DNA of 10,169 nt from Actinomycetes bacterium (GTDB taxonomy: Bacteria > Actinomycetota > Actinomycetes > Actinomycetales > Actinomycetaceae), in contig JAFAAX010000200.1 of the NCBI GenBank assembly GCA_023426345.1, forward strand, positions 1 through 10,169, given 5' to 3'. Every line of letters begins with the position of its first letter. The first letter of the stretch is position 1. Below the pieces are notes generated by a model. The model was not told the DNA's origin and ran no database searches. It saw only the letters and a list, made by a program, of their open reading frames with translations. Shown in pieces: positions 1 through 6,146 of the stretch. Both the position numbers and the translations under genes were made by a program.

Positions 1-70
1 CGAGGATGCGCGTGTAGTCGTGGGCGTGCTCCTGGGGGGGGGAGGGCTGGGGGAATCGGGGATCCGGCAT
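1..70 (-). CDS. 5' end of an unidentified gene (partial)
   Basis: A minus-strand reading frame opens at the ATG complementary to 68-70 and stays open to the window edge, giving 23 codons. After a proline-rich start (MPDPRFPQPSPPP) it reads QEHAHDYTRIL, which looks like real protein rather than random high-GC translation. An in-frame ATG at 77-79 is an alternative start, but it overlaps the presumed -10 box. There is no convincing Shine-Dalgarno sequence. A TACGAT hexamer lies 7 bases upstream of the ATG, which suggests a leaderless mRNA like other genes here. The gene diverges from the aldo/keto reductase. Codons 10-13 contain a run of nine C (nine G on the plus strand, 34-42), so strand slippage there would change the frame. 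I do not recognise the family from this fragment, and the rest lies outside the window. Confidence 0.45.
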   Translation of the reverse strand, partial: MPDPRFPQPSPPQEHAHDYTRIL

Positions 71-77
71 GTCCCCC

Positions 78-83
78 ATCGTA
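78..83 (-). promoter_or_regulatory. Putative -10 box of the divergent partial gene
   Basis: The minus strand reads TACGAT, matching the actinobacterial TANNNT -10 pattern, and ends 7 bases before the ATG at 70. Transcription would then start at or next to the start codon. A -35 element is weak: CTGCCC occurs upstream only with an over-long spacer of about 19 bases. The same hexamer and spacing are found before the MarR gene at 1309. Confidence 0.35.
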
Positions 84-205
84 GGCGGCGGGGCCGGGCC
101 GGGGGCAGGCGGTCGCGCGCCTCCTCGGCTGCCCGCCGGGCGTCTGTCCCCTGTCGCCCTGCCGCGCCCCGCCTGCCGACGAGGGCGGACGCGCCCCGCC
201 TGGTC

Positions 206-234
206 CTGCCCCGGCGGCGCGCCCTCGCTACGCT
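206..234 (+). promoter_or_regulatory. Putative leaderless promoter of the aldo/keto reductase
   Basis: CTGCCC (206-211) and TACGCT (229-234) are separated by 17 bases, an SigA-like arrangement with a modest -35 and a TANNNT -10. The ATG at 241 follows the -10 box by 6 bases, so transcription is expected to start at or within a base of the A of the start codon. No Shine-Dalgarno sequence lies between, which supports a leaderless mRNA. The rest of 84-205 is very GC-rich with no gene that I can support; it carries one copy of the GACGAGGGCG motif at 178-187. Confidence 0.45.
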
Positions 235-240
235 GGTCGC

Positions 241-1083
241 ATGGACATCGAGATCCCGCAGTACACGCTCAACGACGGCACGACGATCCCCGCGATCGCC
301 CTGGGGACCTACAAGCTGCGCGGCGCCGCGGGCGTCGACGCGATGGTCAATGGAATCCGGGCCGGCTACCGGCTGCTGGACTCCGCCTTCAACTACGAGA
401 ACGAGGGGGCGCTCGGCGCCGCGGTCGAGCGGGCCGGAGTGCCGCGCGAGGACCTGCGGCTCACCTCGAAGCTGCCGGGGCGCCACCACCGCTACGACGA
501 GGCCGTCGAGACGGTTCACGAGTCCCTCTATCGGGCGGGTCTGGACTACTGGGACCTCTACCTCATCCACTGGCCCAATCCTCGCGTCGATCTGTACGTC
601 GAGGCCTTCCAGGCCCTCGTCGACCTGCAGAAGGAGGGGCTGATCCGATCGGTCGGCGTCTCGAACTTCCTGCCCGAGCATCTGCAGCGCCTCATCGCCG
701 AGGTCGGCGTCACTCCCGCGATCAATCAGATCGAGCTGTCGCCGTACTGGCCCCAGCCAGACATGCGGGCCGTCGACGAGGACCTCGGGATCCGCACGGA
801 GTCGTGGAGCCCGCTGGGACGGGGCACGAAGATCTCCTCCGAGCCGGTCGTCGGGGACATCGCCGCCGCGCACGGGGTGACGCCCGTCCAGACGATCCTC
901 CGCTGGCACACGCAGCTGGGCGCGATCCCGCTGCCGAAGTCGCAGAACCCGGAGCGCCAGCTCCAGAACCTCTCCGTCTTCGGATTCTCGCTGGCCGAGG
1001 ACGAGATGGCGGCCATCTCCGCGTTGGCGCGCCCGGACGGCCGCACCAACGATCAGGATCCCGCCGTCTACGAGGAGTTCTGA
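241..1083 (+). CDS. Aldo/keto reductase (2,5-diketogluconate reductase-like)
   Basis: This 280-residue cytoplasmic oxidoreductase has the normal length for the family, which reduces aldehydes and ketones to alcohols with NADPH. The (beta/alpha)8-barrel signatures are intact: a GYRLLDSAFNYENE segment gives catalytic Asp47 and Tyr52, TSKLPG gives Lys77, and LIHWPNP gives His110, completing the Asp-Tyr-Lys-His tetrad. GVSNF (139-143), NQIELSPYW (162-170) and the cofactor loop LPKSQNPERQLQN (231-243) also fit the family. The segment is closest in style to the bacterial 2,5-diketo-D-gluconate reductase/prostaglandin F synthase-like members, but the substrate cannot be read from sequence. The ATG at 241 is chosen because the protein begins in the usual place (MDIEIPQYTLNDG) and a -10 box sits just before it. 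Two longer frames overlapping this region are shadows. A hairpin follows 57 bases after the stop. Confidence 0.93.
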   Translation: MDIEIPQYTLNDGTTIPAIALGTYKLRGAAGVDAMVNGIRAGYRLLDSAFNYENEGALGAAVERAGVPREDLRLTSKLPGRHHRYDEAVETVHESLYRAGLDYWDLYLIHWPNPRVDLYVEAFQALVDLQKEGLIRSVGVSNFLPEHLQRLIAEVGVTPAINQIELSPYWPQPDMRAVDEDLGIRTESWSPLGRGTKISSEPVVGDIAAAHGVTPVQTILRWHTQLGAIPLPKSQNPERQLQNLSVFGFSLAEDEMAAISALARPDGRTNDQDPAVYEEF

Positions 1084-1140
1084 CCCCCCGCGCGCTCCCG
1101 ACCGCGCACGGTGGCGCGGTGACTCATTGACGAGGGCGAT

Positions 1141-1170
1141 GCCCCCGGGCGGTCCCGGCCTGCCGGGGGC
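1141..1170 (+). terminator. Stem-loop after the aldo/keto reductase
   Basis: GCCCCCGG (1141-1148) pairs perfectly with CCGGGGGC (1163-1170) around a 14-base loop. It starts 57 bases after the stop codon at 1083. There is no T-tract, as is common for actinobacterial terminators, so termination is inferred from position and stem strength. A GACGAGGGCG motif (1129-1138) lies directly upstream. The remainder of the 1084-1308 gap, up to the MarR promoter, is less GC-rich and holds no gene that I can support. Confidence 0.45.
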
Positions 1171-1274
1171 GTGCTCCACCCGGCGTGGCAGATTGTCTTG
1201 CGGTCACGATACATCGGTTGGTGGCTGCCGTGACGGCTCCGTTGTCGCGCTGTCGGTGTGGCACGATCCACCCA

Positions 1275-1314
1275 TTGTTGCGTGGTCAACCATTGGTACG
1301 ATGTGGTCATGACC
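1275..1314 (+). promoter_or_regulatory. Leaderless promoter and likely autoregulatory operator of the MarR gene
   Basis: TTGTTG (1275-1280) and TACGAT (1297-1302) are separated by 16 bases, and the ATG at 1309 follows the -10 by 6 bases, with no Shine-Dalgarno sequence. The region is rich in dyads. TGGT-CA-ACCA (1283-1292) lies in the spacer, and a perfect 10-base palindrome, GGTCATGACC (1305-1314), is centred on the start codon. GTGGTCA occurs at 1282-1288 and again at 1303-1309, 21 bases apart, i.e. two helical turns. This suits a MarR dimer repressing its own promoter. Binding is inferred from the pattern. Confidence 0.5.
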
Positions 1315-1812
1315 CGGACCGCGACCACTCCCGCTGCCCCGCCCCGCCTGTCCGCGGAGGACCGCCACCTGTGGCAGGCGTGGGTGATCGCGGGCCGCGC
1401 CCTGACGTCGGCGCTGGACCGCACCCTCGCCGACGAGGTGCAGTTCACGCTCATCGACTACGAGCTGCTCGACCAGCTCGCCGGCTCGGAGGAGCCCCGG
1501 CGCATGTGCGACCTGGGGGCGTCCGTTGCCCTCACCCGCTCGGGCGCCACGCGGGCCATCACCCGCCTGGAGCGGTCCGGCCTGGTGCGCCGACTGCCCT
1601 CCCCGACCGACGGCCGCTCCACGGTGGTCGAGCTGACCGGGGAGGGCCGGGAGCGCCAGGCGGCGGCCCGCGGGATCTTCGAGGACCTCATCAGCGAGCA
1701 CTTCTTGGCGCACCTGGACCAGTCCGACCGCGAGACCCTCACCCGGACCTCGGGCCGGTTCCTCAACTCGGTCATGGGGACGCCCGTGTGCCAGAGCGAG
1801 CTGGCCGGCTGA
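1309..1812 (+). CDS. MarR-family transcriptional regulator
   Basis: A 167-residue winged helix-turn-helix protein of normal length for MarR repressors, which bind palindromic DNA as dimers and release it on binding a ligand or on oxidation. The N-terminal helices (about 15-60) and C-terminal helices (about 115-155) would form the dimer interface. The DNA-binding part runs from about 50 to 112, with a recognition helix LTRSGATRAITRLE (75-88) and a wing containing the characteristic D-x-R (Asp101, Arg103) in SPTDGRSTVVELT. Extending the frame upstream to 1258 gives a poor N-terminus that reads through the promoter, so ATG 1309 is preferred. Two cysteines (67 and 161) are present, but the OhrR-type sensing cysteine is not, so a peroxide role is not supported. 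The gene follows the aldo/keto reductase but has its own promoter. It converges on the GNAT gene. The ligand and targets are unknown. Confidence 0.88.
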   Translation: MTRTATTPAAPPRLSAEDRHLWQAWVIAGRALTSALDRTLADEVQFTLIDYELLDQLAGSEEPRRMCDLGASVALTRSGATRAITRLERSGLVRRLPSPTDGRSTVVELTGEGRERQAAARGIFEDLISEHFLAHLDQSDRETLTRTSGRFLNSVMGTPVCQSELAG

Positions 1813-1830
1813 CGCAGGCAACCATGCGTC
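1811..1830. terminator. Weak hairpin between the convergent MarR and GNAT genes
   Basis: GACGCA (1811-1816) pairs with TGCGTC (1825-1830) around an 8-base loop and begins within the MarR stop codon. Beyond it, GCGTCCCTCGC (1826-1836) is nearly repeated as GTGTCCCTCGC (1849-1859), and CCCTC (1853-1857) can pair with GAGGG (1868-1872). The 75-base gap between two convergent genes is where a two-way terminator is expected, but the stems are short and lack T-tracts. Confidence 0.28.
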
Positions 1831-1887
1831 CCTCGCGGGCTTCACCGCGTGTCCCTCGCACGTGGGGGAGGGGGAAGGGGCGCCAGC

Positions 1888-2340
1888 TCAGTCCGACAGA
1901 GCGTAGCGGTAGACGTTCGTCTCGCGCAGCTCGAACCCGCACCGGCGGTACAGGCGGTTCGCCGCCTCCCGGGAGGGACGCGACGTGAGGTCGACGGTGC
2001 GGCAGCCCAGCGCGCGGGCGTGGGCCAAGGCGGCCTCGACCAGCTTCTGTCCGGTCCCCTGGCCGCGGGTCGCCTGGTCGACGACGACGTCCTCGATCCA
2101 GGCCCGCAGGCCCGTGGGGATCTCGAAGACCGCGAGGGACAGCATGCCGAGGATCGGGTGGGATCCGTGGTCGTCGGGCTCATCGGGACGGTAGGCGAAC
2201 AGGTGGACGCTCTGCTGGGAGACGAACCGGGCGGCGGCCTCCGCGTCCAGCGGCTGAGCGGAGCGCGACAGCTGCGGGATCAGACGGGCCAGGGCCCCCA
2301 CCAGTTCGGGGCTGGAGGTCGTGATGAGTTCGACGGACAT
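1888..2340 (-). CDS. GNAT-family N-acetyltransferase
   Basis: A 150-residue single-domain GNAT protein, which moves an acetyl group from acetyl-CoA to an amine. The acetyl-CoA pyrophosphate-binding motif A is clear: EDVVVDQATRGQGTGQKLVEAA, with the R-x-x-G-x-G loop RGQGTG at 92-97. The C-terminal motif REAANRLYRRCGFE (124-137) is the usual end of the fold, where the tyrosine often helps catalysis. The N-terminal half (1-80) is variable and would set substrate choice. The substrate cannot be inferred. The ATG at 2338-2340 is supported by a strong AGGAGG ribosome binding site (complement of 2347-2352) 6 bases upstream. The gene lies 87 bases downstream of the glycosyltransferase on the same strand, with a hairpin and a possible -10 box between, so it is probably transcribed separately. 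Confidence 0.9.
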   Translation of the reverse strand: MSVELITTSSPELVGALARLIPQLSRSAQPLDAEAAARFVSQQSVHLFAYRPDEPDDHGSHPILGMLSLAVFEIPTGLRAWIEDVVVDQATRGQGTGQKLVEAALAHARALGCRTVDLTSRPSREAANRLYRRCGFELRETNVYRYALSD

Positions 2341-2346
2341 GGGAAT

Positions 2347-2380
2347 CCTCCTGGGAGACGGGCTGCGCGGATCGAGTCTA
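2347..2380 (-). promoter_or_regulatory. Ribosome binding site and possible -10 box of the GNAT gene
   Basis: On the minus strand TAGACT (complement of 2375-2380) could serve as a -10 box, giving a leader of about 27 bases that ends in AGGAGG (complement of 2347-2352), 6 bases before the ATG. No recognisable -35 lies 16-18 bases further upstream. The ribosome site is convincing; the promoter is tentative. The same TAGACT hexamer serves as the dnaK -10 at 7106. Confidence 0.4.
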
Positions 2381-2412
2381 GAGGAGCCGCTCCGGCGGCT
2401 GCGCCAGCGGAG

Positions 2413-2429
2413 CCGGCGCCGCCCTCGTC
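2413..2429 (-). repeat. Copy 1 of a 17-base exact repeat (other copy 5344-5360)
   Basis: The plus strand reads CCGGCGCCGCCCTCGTC here and again at 5344-5360. This copy spans the end and 3' flank of the glycosyltransferase gene. Its right end also forms one arm of the hairpin at 2422-2441. It contains the 10-mer GACGAGGGCG on the minus strand, which occurs eight times in the window. Confidence 0.6.
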
Positions 2430-2441
2430 AATGGACGAGGG
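2422..2441 (-). terminator. Perfect hairpin overlapping the glycosyltransferase stop codon
   Basis: CCCTCGTC (2422-2429) and GACGAGGG (2434-2441) form a perfect 8-base stem with a 4-base loop. The glycosyltransferase stop codon (complement of 2428-2430) lies within the stem-loop. There is no T-tract. It could end transcription of the glycosidase-glycosyltransferase unit or protect the mRNA 3' end. Because it contains the dispersed GACGAGGGCG motif, it may instead belong to that repeat family. Confidence 0.42.
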
Positions 2442-3570
2442 ACCCCGGGCTCAGGCGGGACGCGCGGACCACGGGGGCGACGGGCCGGGCGCCGCGGACG
2501 GCCTGCGCGGCCGCCGCCGGCCCTTTCGGCTCCGCGGGCTCGATCGGCTGGGCGGCCCCCTCGCGCTCCCGGAAGACGACGGTCCGCTGGACCCGGTAGC
2601 TGACGAGGAACAGCGTCGGGTCGACGATGAGCTTGGCCAGCCACAGCGGCATGCCCACGGCGGTGAGGCCGGTGAGGAGCAGATAGGAGGCCGACAGCAT
2701 CAGCAGGGCGAGCGCCAGGTACCGGACGGCCGACCGATGGGTCGCCGACCGGCGCCCTCGGAACACCTGCCGGTTGAGCAGGTAGTTCACGGTCCCGGAG
2801 AGGATCCGCGCGCCGACGACCGGCACGACCAGGCCGCCGGCGACCGCGTGCAGCGCCAGGACGCCGACGTAGTCGACGACGAAGCTGGCCAGGGACGACG
2901 CGGAGAAGGCGAGCAAGGGCAGGTAGATCCGCGCCGAGTCCCGGATGGGCCGGAAATGGGAGGACGCGTTGCCCGGCTCGTAGAGCGTGCGAACCGGGAC
3001 CTGGATGACGTCCAGATGGCGGTCCGCCGCGCCCAGCAGGACGGACAGCTCGTACTCGTAGCGGTCCCCGCCGATCGTCGTCAGCCACTCCAATTGGTCG
3101 GGCGGGAAGCCGCGCAGCCCGGTCTGGGTGTCCTCGACCTTCCAGCCCGTCGAGGCGCGGAAGAGGACGGCCGTGGCCGCGTTGCCCAGACGGGAGCGCA
3201 GGGGGACCTCCCCGGCGAACTCGCGCACGCCCAAGACCATCCGCCCGGTGCGCTCCAGGACGGCGCCGACGCACAGGATATCGTCGACGGTGTGCTGGCC
3301 GTCCGCGTCCGCGGTGACCACGGCCTGGCCGGGATGGGCCGCCAGGATGTGAGTGAGGCCGGCGCGCAGCGCGTACCCCTTCCCGTGGTTGGCGGGATAG
3401 CCGATGACCTCCGCTCCGGCCGCCCTGGCCGCGTCGAACACGTCGCGGCACGACGGGGAGGACCCGTCGTCGACCACGACCACCACCGGGTCGGCGACGC
3501 TGCGGTGAAGGCCGAGCACCAGCTCCGCCAAGCGCCGGTCGGGCTCGAAGGCCGGAATGAGGACGATCAT
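2428..3570 (-). CDS. GT2 glycosyltransferase fused to a GtrA-type membrane domain
   Basis: A 380-residue membrane enzyme. Residues 1-210 are a family 2 glycosyltransferase of the dolichol-phosphate-mannose-synthase type: MIVLIPAFEPD at the start, nucleotide-binding VVDDGS (32-37), the metal-binding DADGQH (88-93, the D-x-D element) and DTQTGLRGF (147-155). Residues about 216-335 are a GtrA domain with four predicted membrane helices (near 216-236, 240-262, 281-303 and 308-328) and the typical NYLLNRQVFRGR and VQRTVVFRER basic segments. The last 45 residues are a Pro/Ala/Arg tail. The family transfers a sugar from UDP- or GDP-sugar to polyprenyl phosphate on the cytoplasmic face; GtrA domains are linked to flipping or anchoring that lipid. 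The same GT2-plus-four-helix plan is known in an archaeal dolichol-phosphate mannose synthase. Its ATG overlaps the stop of the upstream glycosidase gene (ATGA), with AGGAG 6 bases before it, so the two are translationally coupled. The sugar is unknown. Confidence 0.9.
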   Translation of the reverse strand: MIVLIPAFEPDRRLAELVLGLHRSVADPVVVVVDDGSSPSCRDVFDAARAAGAEVIGYPANHGKGYALRAGLTHILAAHPGQAVVTADADGQHTVDDILCVGAVLERTGRMVLGVREFAGEVPLRSRLGNAATAVLFRASTGWKVEDTQTGLRGFPPDQLEWLTTIGGDRYEYELSVLLGAADRHLDVIQVPVRTLYEPGNASSHFRPIRDSARIYLPLLAFSASSLASFVVDYVGVLALHAVAGGLVVPVVGARILSGTVNYLLNRQVFRGRRSATHRSAVRYLALALLMLSASYLLLTGLTAVGMPLWLAKLIVDPTLFLVSYRVQRTVVFREREGAAQPIEPAEPKGPAAAAQAVRGARPVAPVVRASRLSPGSLVH

Positions 3571-4679
3571 GATCCGCTCCTGACGTAGAGGATGTCCGAG
3601 GTGCCGCGCTCGCCTCCGTTGGAGGGCTGGTTGACGACCTCGCCGTTGAAGGAGAGGGTCGAGGAGCCGCCGCCGTCCAGGTTGTAGGCCGTCGTGCAGC
3701 CCAGGGACTGCATGATCTGGGCCAGCTCCGTCATGGTGACGCCCCGCGAGTACCCGGTGTCGCGGCCGTCGACGACCACGAACACGAAATGGTTGTCATC
3801 GATGACGCCGATCGCCGTGCGAGGCTGCTCGCCCTGGATCGAATGGTTGCCGACGTTCGTGTCGACCTCGACGTCGTCGATGCCGCTGACGACCTGGCCG
3901 TCCTCGAGCAGGGCCGGTCCGAAGGACAGCGTGTTCCACACCCCGGCGTCCACCAGGGTCTGGGCGTCGGTGGTGGTCTCGTCGTAGACCTCCATCGAGC
4001 CGTCCTTGTCAATCGCGAGGCCCTCGCGGGCGCCCTCGTCGCGGTAGACCACCCCGTTGCGGATCTCGATCCCGGTGGTGCGGAAGCCGTAGTAGTCGCC
4101 GTTGATCGCCAGGATCGCGTCGTTGTCCTGGGCCGTCGCGGAGGTGGTCTCCGTGATGGACTGTCCGAAGGCGTCGTTCGCGAAGGCGCTGCGCAGATCC
4201 GCGGCGTCCGACAGCTGGACGTCGGCGACGTAGTAGGTGACCGTGTCGTCGCCGGTGCCCTGGGTGACCGTGGAGATCGTGATCGACGTGTCGTCGGAGG
4301 TGTAGGACGTGTCCGTGATCGTGGGATCCGAGTCGGTCTCCGAGTCTCCCGACGACTCCGCGGCGGTGTCCGCCGACGTGCCGGTCGAGGCGTCGGTCGA
4401 GGAGGCGGAGGTCGTCGACGCGGCGTTCTGCTCGGCCTCATAGGCGGAGGCGTTGGCGATCTGCACGTGGTCGATGACGTACCGGTTGAGCGCCCACGCG
4501 GTGGTGCCCCCCAGGGCCAGCGCCACGGCGGTCACGCCGCTGAGGATCCGTCGGCGTCTCCGCCGTCGACGGCCCGCTCGGGGAGCCGGGGCCGCCGGTG
4601 GGACGGCGTGCGCGTCGCCGTCCGGCTCCGGAGCTGACGGGCCGTCCGGCGCCGGGGGAAGGGTCTGTTCGTCTGCCAT
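3567..4679 (-). CDS. Membrane-anchored phosphodiester glycosidase (NAGPA-domain) protein
   Basis: A 370-residue protein in four parts: a Pro/Ala-rich cytoplasmic tail (1-36); eight consecutive arginines (37-44) next to one membrane helix (about 46-66), which orient the rest outside; a Ser/Thr/Asp-rich flexible linker (about 80-135); and a C-terminal NAGPA domain (about 148-367). Domain signatures include AILAINGDYYGFR (188-200), RTAIG (287-291), VVVDGRDTGYSRG (301-313), NLDGGGSSTL (333-342) and NGGERGTSDIL (354-364). The family is named for the enzyme that removes GlcNAc from GlcNAc-phospho-mannose, i.e. it cleaves sugar-1-phosphodiesters; bacterial members are mostly uncharacterised. The gene is the first of a two-gene unit with the GT2-GtrA enzyme. 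The ribosome site before the ATG at 4677-4679 is weak (TGAGACC). The start is kept because the tail and arginine run make a sensible type II membrane topology. The substrate is inferred, not shown. Confidence 0.85.
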   Translation of the reverse strand: MADEQTLPPAPDGPSAPEPDGDAHAVPPAAPAPRAGRRRRRRRRILSGVTAVALALGGTTAWALNRYVIDHVQIANASAYEAEQNAASTTSASSTDASTGTSADTAAESSGDSETDSDPTITDTSYTSDDTSITISTVTQGTGDDTVTYYVADVQLSDAADLRSAFANDAFGQSITETTSATAQDNDAILAINGDYYGFRTTGIEIRNGVVYRDEGAREGLAIDKDGSMEVYDETTTDAQTLVDAGVWNTLSFGPALLEDGQVVSGIDDVEVDTNVGNHSIQGEQPRTAIGVIDDNHFVFVVVDGRDTGYSRGVTMTELAQIMQSLGCTTAYNLDGGGSSTLSFNGEVVNQPSNGGERGTSDILYVRSGS

Positions 4680-4739
4680 GGTCTCAGGCTCGTCGGGCGT
4701 CCTCGGTCCCCGATGTGATGGACCTGTGGCCGCCCTGTG

Positions 4740-4817
4740 GGGAGCAGTCGCCGCTCTTCCTCCTCGACACCGCGCCGCCCCCCCGGCGAGGTGCGCCCAT
4801 CTCCACCGACTGCTCCC
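4740..4817 (-). repeat. Nested inverted repeat in the rlmC-glycosidase gap
   Basis: This 174-base gap (4680-4853) has no gene but contains two nested dyads. The outer arms GGGAGCAGTCG (4740-4750) and CGACTGCTCCC (4807-4817) are an exact 11-base inverted repeat. Inside it, 4768-4777 and 4784-4793 pair at 9 of 10 positions around a loop of six C. Transcribed leftwards, this would be a two-stage stem with an internal loop that includes AGGAGGAAG on one side. It begins 36 bases after the methyltransferase stop and ends about 60 bases before the glycosidase start. It could be a terminator, a structured leader or a protein-binding site; the sequence does not decide. Confidence 0.55.
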
Positions 4818-4853
4818 GGCCCCGCGGCGTCCCTCAACCGTGAGCGGAGCTGC

Positions 4854-6104
4854 TCAGGCGGGACGGCGTTCGAGCAGGACGGCCACCTCCGCGTGGGCGG
4901 TGTGCGGGAACATGTCGAACAGGCGGGCCGCGACGGGTCGAAGGCGCGGCATCGCCGCGAGGTCGCGGGCCAGCGATGGGGGGAAGCAGGAACTGTAGAC
5001 GACGCGGTTGACGCCGGAGGCGTCGAGCCAGCCGGCCAGGTCCGCCCCGATGCCGCGCCGCGGGGGATTGACCACGACGGCATCCGGCTCATGCGCCTGA
5101 CGGCGGGCCCAGGCAGCGGCGTCGGCGGCGAGGAAGCGGACGGCCGGCGGCGTGAGGCCCAGGTCGGCGGCGGACTCGGTGGCGGCGTCGATCGCCTGTT
5201 CGGAGATCTCGACGCCGGTCACGCACGGGACCCCGGCGCGCGCGGCGTGAAGGGCGAAGCCACCGACCCCGCAGTAGAGGTCCCACAGCTCGCCGGGCCT
5301 CCATCCGTCCGCGCGGTCGGCGCCGGCCGGGGAGAGAGCCGATCCGGCGCCGCCCTCGTCGGCCGGGCGGCCCTGCCCGGCGGGGCCCGCGAGGATCCAG
5401 CGGGCCGCCTGCCGGTAGAGCTGGGCGGCGACGCCCGTGTTCGTCTGGACGAAGCTACGCGGGCCGGCGTGCAGGACGACGTCGCCGACGGGCAGGGGCA
5501 ACGCGGTGCGCTCGGTGAGGGCGAGCTCCTCGGGGCCTTCGACGATGGCCTCGTGGACGGGGTGGATGTTCGCGGTCACCACGGCCGCGCCGGGCACCCA
5601 TTCCCGCAGCAGCCCCAGGTTGCGCCTCAGCGCGCCCACCTGCCGGCGTGAGCGCAGGACGAATCGGATCAGCAGGGACCCGTCCTCAGCGGCGGTGATC
5701 AGGACGTACTTGAGCTCCCCGCGGCGGTGCGCGACGTCGTAGGGGACCAGGCCGCAGGCCGTGATGAAACGGGCGATGCCGGGCAGCGCCTCCCGGATGG
5801 GTCGCGCCACGATCGGGCAGCCGCGCAGGTCGACGCCCCGCCGGTCGGCGTCCAGGATCCCCAGTGTCGGGGCGTCGGCGGTGCCGCCGACTGCCATCTT
5901 CGCGGTGGTGCGGAACCCGGTCTCGGGCGAGGTCGCGGGCGCCAGCCAGACGCCGTCCGCCGCGCCGGGCCCCAGGTCCGCCACGCCGGCCTCGGCCAGC
6001 GTCTGGCGGACGGCGGCCTGCTTGTCGGCGAGCTGGCGGACGTAGGGACGCTCGATCCAGGTGCAGGAGCGGCACAGCCCGGCGCGGAAGTAGGCGCAGT
6101 CCAC
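4854..6104 (-). CDS. rlmC: RlmC-type 23S rRNA (uracil-C5)-methyltransferase
   Basis: A 416-residue SAM-dependent RNA methyltransferase of the RumA/RumB/TrmA family, which makes 5-methyluridine in RNA in the cytoplasm. Four cysteines fit a [4Fe-4S] cluster: Cys3, Cys11, Cys14 and Cys96 (the first three as C-x7-C-x2-C). The start at residue 1 with MDCAYFRAGLCRSC, and no TRAM domain before the cluster, is typical of RlmC rather than RlmD. SFVQTN (217-222), the SAM motif WDLYCGVGGFAL (274-285), VVNPPRRGIG (344-353), the catalytic cysteine in YSSCFPPS (Cys373) and the base in HTAHAEVAVL (Glu406) are all present. Residues about 240-270 are a Gly/Ala-rich insert between catalytic segments that contains a 17-base repeat. 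The start is GTG (complement of 6102-6104) behind an excellent GGGGAGGAG site 6 bases upstream. It sits 42 bases after ohrR on the same strand, so co-transcription is likely. The target U747 is assumed from the family. Confidence 0.87.
   Translation of the reverse strand: MDCAYFRAGLCRSCTWIERPYVRQLADKQAAVRQTLAEAGVADLGPGAADGVWLAPATSPETGFRTTAKMAVGGTADAPTLGILDADRRGVDLRGCPIVARPIREALPGIARFITACGLVPYDVAHRRGELKYVLITAAEDGSLLIRFVLRSRRQVGALRRNLGLLREWVPGAAVVTANIHPVHEAIVEGPEELALTERTALPLPVGDVVLHAGPRSFVQTNTGVAAQLYRQAARWILAGPAGQGRPADEGGAGSALSPAGADRADGWRPGELWDLYCGVGGFALHAARAGVPCVTGVEISEQAIDAATESAADLGLTPPAVRFLAADAAAWARRQAHEPDAVVVNPPRRGIGADLAGWLDASGVNRVVYSSCFPPSLARDLAAMPRLRPVAARLFDMFPHTAHAEVAVLLERRPA
5344..5360 (-). 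repeat. Copy 2 of the 17-base exact repeat, inside rlmC
   Basis: Identical to 2413-2429. In rlmC it encodes Asp-Glu-Gly-Gly-Ala-Gly at about residues 249-254, within a low-complexity insert that lies between conserved blocks of the methyltransferase. The same codons (Asp-Glu-Gly-Gly) arise from the related motif in the disordered part of grpE at 9219-9228. Confidence 0.6.
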
Positions 6105-6146
6105 GTGTCGCTCCTCCCCGGCGCCGGGCGGGCCGGCGCCTCCCGG

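Noticed and set aside
1127..1312. Small plus-strand open frame upstream of the MarR gene
   Set aside because: It spans the terminator-like hairpin and the MarR promoter, has no ribosome site and no plausible protein features.
1849..3588. Long plus-strand open frame of 579 codons
   Set aside because: It lies antisense to the GNAT and GT2-GtrA genes, both of which have clear family motifs. The translation is Gly/Arg/Gln-rich without recognisable motifs, a common artefact of GC-rich third positions.
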